Assembly: GCA_017860375.1 (NCBI GenBank)
Contig: JAGDMB010000021.1
Location: 1-15,110, forward strand
Length of the DNA: 15,110 bases
From: Bacteroidota bacterium
GTDB taxonomy: Bacteria > Bacteroidota > Bacteroidia > Bacteroidales > UBA10428
Direction of reading: 5' to 3'
The notes below the pieces were generated by a model. The model was not told the DNA's origin, did not search any database, and was given only the letters and a program-made list of their open reading frames with translations. Below, piece by piece: positions 13,901-15,110 of this stretch (positions are counted from its first letter, which is position 1; every line of letters begins with the position of its first letter). The position numbers and the translations under genes were made by a program.

Positions 13901-15110
13901 ATATCAGCGATTGAGATCAGATTCGAATGAGCGGCATTAAAGACCAGGTTGACGTCTTCGGCAACGGTTTGGGTGGCAGGAACCGTAATGACAGGGGGAT
14001 CATTGACCGCAGTAACCGTAAATGTTGCATCATCTGAATCCGATAATGGATTGATGAGATCAACATCGGTGGCGGTGAATGTAATGGTCTCACTGCCATT
14101 CCAGTCGGCATTGGGAACGGAAATAGTGGCCACTCGGTTCACAATGGAAACCGTCAAATCGGTATTTCCAGAGGTTGTCCAAACGATATTGGCATCGGAA
14201 GTTTCAGCATCCGATACGTAAAGATCAAGGTTTATTGTTGGAAACGAAGCACCTTCTGCAATGGTCCGGTTGGGGATATTGCCAACCACAGGGGGGTCAT
14301 TGACATTTGTAATTGTGAATGTTGCGTTATCCGAAGCAGAAAGCGGATTGGTTGCATCATTGTCGGTGGCGGTGAAAGTAATGGTCCTGCTGCCATTCCA
14401 GTTATCATTGGGAGCGGAAATGGTTGCAACACGGTTTACAATGGAGACCAACAAACCGTCATTTCCTGAATACGTCCAGACAATACTGGCATCGGGAGTT
14501 TCAACATCGGATACATAACCATCAAGGTTTATGGTTGTAAACGAACTCCCTTCAACAATGGTCTGGTCGGGGATATCGGTCACCACCGGGGCATCGTTGA
14601 CCGCAGTAACTGTGAATGTTGCATTATCGGAGTCCGAAAGTGGGTTAGTCGCGTATGTTTCAGCATCTGACACATAACTATTGAGGTTTATGGTGGCAAA
14701 TGAAGCGCCTTCTGCAATAGTCTGGTTGGGGATATTGCCAACAACCGGGGCATCATTGACTGCAGTAACCGTGAATGTTGCATTATCGGAGTCTGAAAGT
14801 GGATTAGTCGCGTCGTTATCGGTAGCGGTGAAGGTAATGGTCTCACTGCCATTCCAGTTAGAATTGGGAGTGCTAATGGTTGCAACACGGCTAGTAATGG
14901 AAACGGTCAGACTGGTATTTCCCGAATACGTCCAGGCGATACCGGCATCGGGAGTTTCAACATCGGATACATAACCATCAAGGTTTATAGTTGTAAACGA
15001 ACTTCCTTCAGCAATGGTCTGGTCGGGGATATCGGTCACCACCGGGGCATCGTTGACCGCAGTAACTGTGAATGTTGCATTATCGGAGTCCGAAAGTGGG
15101 TTAGTCGCGT
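7990..15110 (-). CDS. Giant multidomain T9SS-secreted surface protein, N-terminus missing
   Basis: The frame is open from the right edge to the stop at 7990-7992, about 2372 codons, so the signal peptide and true start lie outside the window. A GTG at 15042 is only an in-frame valine of a VNDAPVV motif. Reading from the N-terminal side there are 99-residue cadherin-like repeats, two 122-residue and two 133-residue modules with VNDPP or VNNAP junctions, two 99-residue Ig-like modules, and four Cys-bearing Ig-like modules. These are followed by mixed Ig-like domains (about 10790-10055), two PKD domains, a MAM/jelly-roll-like domain, an Omp28/thioredoxin-like domain, and a T9SS C-terminal sorting domain. 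The protein is expected to pass the outer membrane by the type IX system and be anchored or released at the cell surface, probably as an adhesin. Its ligand is unknown. The DUF2807 gene follows downstream. Confidence 0.93.
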   Translation of the reverse strand, partial: ATNPLSDSDNATFTVTAVNDAPVVTDIPDQTIAEGSSFTTINLDGYVSDVETPDAGIAWTYSGNTSLTVSITSRVATISTPNSNWNGSETITFTATDNDATNPLSDSDNATFTVTAVNDAPVVGNIPNQTIAEGASFATINLNSYVSDAETYATNPLSDSDNATFTVTAVNDAPVVTDIPDQTIVEGSSFTTINLDGYVSDVETPDASIVWTYSGNDGLLVSIVNRVATISAPNDNWNGSRTITFTATDNDATNPLSASDNATFTITNVNDPPVVGNIPNRTIAEGASFPTINLDLYVSDAETSDANIVWTTSGNTDLTVSIVNRVATISVPNADWNGSETITFTATDVDLINPLSDSDDATFTVTAVNDPPVITVPATQTVAEDVNLVFNAAHSNLISIADIESNDQSITLTVTNGTFTLSTLTGLSGSGNGTPILNYSGTLADINAALNSAYLISTENFFGTVTITINTSDGAGGTDSKSISVTVTPVNDPPVMTVPVAQTVDEDVPLIFNAAGSNLISIVDIESNSQSILISVVNGTFTLSALSGLSGSGNGTSALNYTGSLIAINTALNNAHFLGSNNYYGNATVNLTTNDNDGGLDSKSISITITPVNDPPVLASIEQTPLPYIEGSPAVQITNSITVSDSDDATLSIATVAIITGYQNGQDVLSCSPVSGITIVWNPSNGVLTLTGNVAAATFQSALRNVRYMNTSANPITATRKITFLVNDGEANSNFAERNITVGSVNNAPVLGGLETEPLPYTENGAAIDITNNITITDSDDATMVSATVSITANFETAEDVLAFTNTGDITGSWNAASGILTLSGTATIASYRLALTNVSYRNTSENPSVSPRSVTFKVFDGESFSNEISRTITVIGVNDPPVATSVNIVRANNRIGTLHTGTFTYSDPETGGLSPGIHVYKWYRKLPGGSITWIDSVSAVSYTPVLKDGGDSICFEVTPVDNLGLAGTPVRSAFRYINAAPVAGDVHIFAPNLSVGRNITGRFSYSDKENNLAGNHAFQWYRAFSPTGSGTLIASAVDSTYKLSASDDNMYIRFVVTPSATAGSTPGAAVSSAWVGPVGSSAPTAVISGSDTICSDGPQAKITVSLTGSPPWTIRYRRSYSGRTEEITVQDIQSSPYIFDAPGNGTYTLLSVSDINYPSGTGTVSGSAVIGYYPAATAKLTGTSQVCPDGSSSPMSVDFTGTAPWTFIVRRNTQDVTYSDITQDPFVFNVTNQGTYRIIKLYDRFCEGDTVAGFGTAVISYITSPKATLSGIDTICPGDTAVLQVKFEGTGPFSITYLRNGANAKTVSNITQLNYSLKVLGDGTYTLSAVSDKNRSGCASGSGIVTNYTVPTATLSGTATVCEYVSADLRITLTGKAPWSFSYRRNSESPTVVSPVTTSPNHVFVSKAGTYSLVNVSDKYCKGTVSGSAQITVTPAPVVTITGLKPAYSAELNKVPVYGNPAGGTFYPPVIQVGDTNFFFPKWSGPGMHSIVYSYRDPKTGCTGYDTVIVAVLTAKADIIFPENDTKKFFCYNDSSFTIQGRNVANVIGTFSISGGTGIVDNGDNTATITPLELTGNTFVVTYSYFNVTTLEVKESFEIEYVEEIRIVGFDESSYCQNSDEIRLNGNVIGGVFSGNAVFGNQGSGYFFKSELTVPGPDTVFYTYTAPHGCFRQVFKSLDIYDTPLVDFTVEDSCIYSSAADSTTFVDLTASSDPVQKWNWSFDDLESGDENNSTLKNPKHKYSEAGRRDVSLQVTTANNCVSSAIISFYFEEKPSADFTWNTECYQEGKTINLINQSVIGKGEVMESLWKIYTGETYDSLVTNNAEYRFEAPADYPIDLIVSTHYGCRDTITKTLHLRPTYPLAEGASYFEGFESGMAGWISSSDTSGKNSWMLGKPDEPFGSSEEHAKAWYTHITTEWPPEQSYVTSPCFNFSGIFKPMIKFDMRRLFMENRDGAVLQYTADSGKHWIYLGKLDDGINWYNSHDIQGKPGGNVIGWSNIQDKQWIEARHNLDMQKGKYNVQFRFAYGSDGTANGTNGLAFDNVWIGERNKIALIEHFTSSADMASRIADSILDELANSNPLDIIDIQYHTSLSGNDPFNEQNPVDPRTRAALYQLSSVPVAILNGGTTDKYIFDYSDDALDATFVKNQSLMDPWFILELHTTLLKNSIVAVADIRPLKEILGHQVTLHMAVIERMVSGVTGANGDTLFESVLKTLLPDTSYSEDWYPGVTNKTVSRTWDFDDVYNSDEVRIIAFIQDENTREIYQAAIDEYDLHTALEEKISIPDAAGRGFILFPNPASHEVFIGFDEILDKKAKAELYDINGRLVLSCGLFPGNKLYKINLDDCTEGLFIVRITSENQFIGLQKMILSR
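7993..8240 (-). other. T9SS type A C-terminal sorting domain
   Basis: The last 80 or so residues read FILFPNPASHEVFIGF, AELYDINGRLVLS, LYKINLDDCTEGLFIVRI, and end IGLQKMILSR. This is the standard order of the type A T9SS sorting domain (LFPNPA, YDxNGRxV, GxFxVRI). It directs export through the outer membrane and is normally cleaved off on arrival. Confidence 0.95.
8280..8965 (-). other. Omp28/thioredoxin-like domain without CxxC
   Basis: The segment IALIEHFTSSADMASRIAD resembles the start of Omp28-type thioredoxin-fold domains, where a CxxC normally follows EHFT. It continues with QYHTS, DPFNEQNP and SSVPVAILNGG, the last resembling the cis-proline loop, and then a beta-rich half ending near IYQAAIDEY. 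No cysteine lies in the redox position, so a thiol-disulphide role is unlikely. Confidence 0.72.
8966..9517 (-). other. MAM/jelly-roll-like domain of the giant protein
   Basis: The segment begins YFEGFESGMAGW and continues with SWMLGKPDEPF, YVTSPCFNFS, MIKFDMRR, AVLQYTADSGKHWIYLG and FRFAYGSDG, ending LAFDNVWIGE. This is the layout of MAM-type or choice-of-anchor beta sandwiches in Bacteroidota secreted proteins. A ligand cannot be named. Confidence 0.72.
9518..10055 (-). other. Two PKD domains of the giant protein
   Basis: The first PKD-like domain starts near VDFTVEDSC and contains WNWSFDD, then NPKHKYSEAGRRDVSLQV and NNCVSS. The second starts ADFTWNTECYQEG and ends DLIVSTHYGCRDT. These folds usually act as spacers or in carbohydrate and protein contacts on secreted proteins. 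Confidence 0.82.
10790..11868 (-). repeat. Four Ig-like modules with paired cysteines
   Basis: Four modules of about 86-93 residues begin near 11858, 11578, 11313 and 11053 with the pattern TAxxSGxxxxC. Each continues with LTGxxPWxxxYRRN or a variant, GTYTLxxVSD, and GTVSGSA. Modules 2 to 4 hold a second cysteine (FCEG, GCAS, YCKG) that could pair with the first (VCPD, ICPG, VCEY). The first module has only ICSD. This Ig-like repeat type is widespread in large Bacteroidota surface proteins. Confidence 0.85.
11881..12474 (-). repeat. Pair of 99-100-residue Ig-like modules with KWYR/QWYR motif
   Basis: Two related modules read roughly VNIVRANNRIGTLHTGTFTYSD ... YKWYRKLPGGS and VHIFAPNLSVGRNITGRFSYSD ... 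FQWYRAFSPTG. Each ends in a strand with FEVTP or FVVTP. The junction between them is INAAP at about 12177. No enzymatic motif is seen. Confidence 0.8.
12478..13272 (-). repeat. Pair of 133-residue cadherin-like modules
   Basis: Two modules of exactly 399 bases each run between junctions at 13275, 12876 and 12477. Shared features are EPLPYxE or TPLPYIE, ITxxDSDDAT, EDVL or QDVL, GxLTLxG, and SALRNVRYMNTS versus LALTNVSYRNTS, followed by a late strand FxVxDGExxSN. They are diverged copies of one module. Confidence 0.88.
13274..14004 (-). repeat. Pair of 122-residue cadherin-like modules
   Basis: Two modules of exactly 366 bases each run between junctions at 14007, 13641 and 13275. Each contains a start of the form PxxQTVxEDVxLxFNAAxSNLISI, then DIESNxQSI, GTFTLSxLxGLSGSGNGT, LNYxGxLxxINxALNxAxxL, and ends SKSISxTxTPVNDPP. 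This is a common Bacteroidota and marine adhesin module type with a cadherin-like fold. Confidence 0.88.
14556..14654. repeat. 99-base segment identical to the right end of the window (copy 1)
   Basis: Bases 14556-14654 are identical to 15012-15110 without a mismatch. Just to the left, the two copies differ at 14555/15011, 14548/15004 and 14533/14989. The right end of this copy is exactly the deletion junction of the shortened repeat. Confidence 0.95.
14602..14760 (-). repeat. Shortened 53-residue repeat unit with internal deletion
   Basis: This unit keeps the first 30 residues (through YVSDAET) and the last 22 (ATNPLSDSDNATF onward) of the 99-residue repeat but lacks 46 residues between them. 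The reading frame is kept. The junction is at about 14654/14655, coding TYAT. The missing part contains the WTYSGN, VATIS and NWNGS strands, so the unit could not form a complete beta sandwich. It is either a real deletion or an assembly error. Confidence 0.85.
15012..15110. repeat. 99-base segment identical to an internal segment (copy 2, at window end)
   Basis: This is the second copy of the 14556-14654 block. It runs to the last base of the window, so it is not possible to see whether the sequence continues as a full repeat or as the shortened form. Confidence 0.95.

Larger units (their letters stand above)
14005..15110 (-). repeat. Array of 99-residue cadherin-like repeats in the giant protein
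   Basis: VNDAP or VNDPP junctions recur at 15057, 14760, 14601, 14304 and 14007 (the base starting the V codon on the - strand). Three spacings are exactly 297 bases (99 residues) and one is 159 bases. Each full unit reads roughly IPxQTIxEGxSFxTINL, YVSDxET, WTYSGN, VSIxxRVATIS, NWNGSxTITFTATD, NPLSxSDxATFTVT. A further partial unit continues past the right edge. The copies are very alike at the DNA level, more so than the later modules, which points to recent expansion. Confidence 0.93.

Noticed and set aside
15040..15042. GTG as the start codon of the giant gene
   Set aside because: It is a valine inside a VNDAPVV repeat junction, and the frame stays open to the window edge with matching repeat sequence, so the gene is truncated rather than started here.
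13274..15110. CRISPR or insertion-sequence repeats
   Set aside because: The repeated DNA is in-frame protein-coding sequence with 99- and 122-residue periods, without terminal inverted repeats or a transposase.

Overview
This window looks like a stretch of a Bacteroidota chromosome, probably from a Bacteroidales-like lineage. Three things support this. Two intergenic regions carry the Bacteroidota -7 promoter element TAnnTTTG. Start codons mostly lack a Shine-Dalgarno sequence. A giant surface protein ends in a type IX secretion system (T9SS) sorting domain. Both ends of the window cut through genes, so neither terminal gene is complete.

Left part, + strand (1-1296): the C-terminal end of a Gfo/Idh/MocA oxidoreductase is followed by a DUF1080 lipoprotein, a pair fitting a 3-keto-glycoside pathway. 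A strong intrinsic terminator closes it. A second unit (1312-3469) starts at a promoter lying almost on top of its start codon and encodes the RNA ligase RtcB and the octanoyltransferase LipB. A third block (3562-7147) has its own promoter and encodes the single-strand exonuclease RecJ, a GT4-type glycosyltransferase that starts with TTG directly behind six octanucleotide repeats, and the tRNA t6A enzyme TsaC/Sua5. The last two genes overlap by 8 bases. A bidirectional terminator at 7154-7199 separates this block from the - strand genes.

Right part, - strand (7197-15110): a DUF2807 (head GIN) secreted protein lies downstream of a very long gene of at least 2372 codons that runs off the right edge. 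The long protein is a modular T9SS cargo, presumably a surface adhesin. From the N-terminal side it has 99-residue cadherin-like repeats, two 122-residue modules, two 133-residue modules, two 99-residue Ig-like modules, four 86-93-residue cysteine-bearing Ig-like modules, further Ig/PKD domains, a MAM/jelly-roll-like domain, an Omp28/thioredoxin-like domain without its cysteine pair, and the T9SS C-terminal domain.

The most notable points are these. The last 99 bases of the window are an exact copy of an internal segment that ends precisely at the junction of a shortened (53- instead of 99-residue) repeat, which suggests an assembly branch point or a recent recombination. The Omp28-like domain has lost its redox motif and sits inside a giant adhesin. 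rtcB appears to be leaderless. An octamer array abuts a TTG start codon. I see no CRISPR array, insertion sequence, tRNA or rRNA. No previously undescribed multi-gene system is evident.
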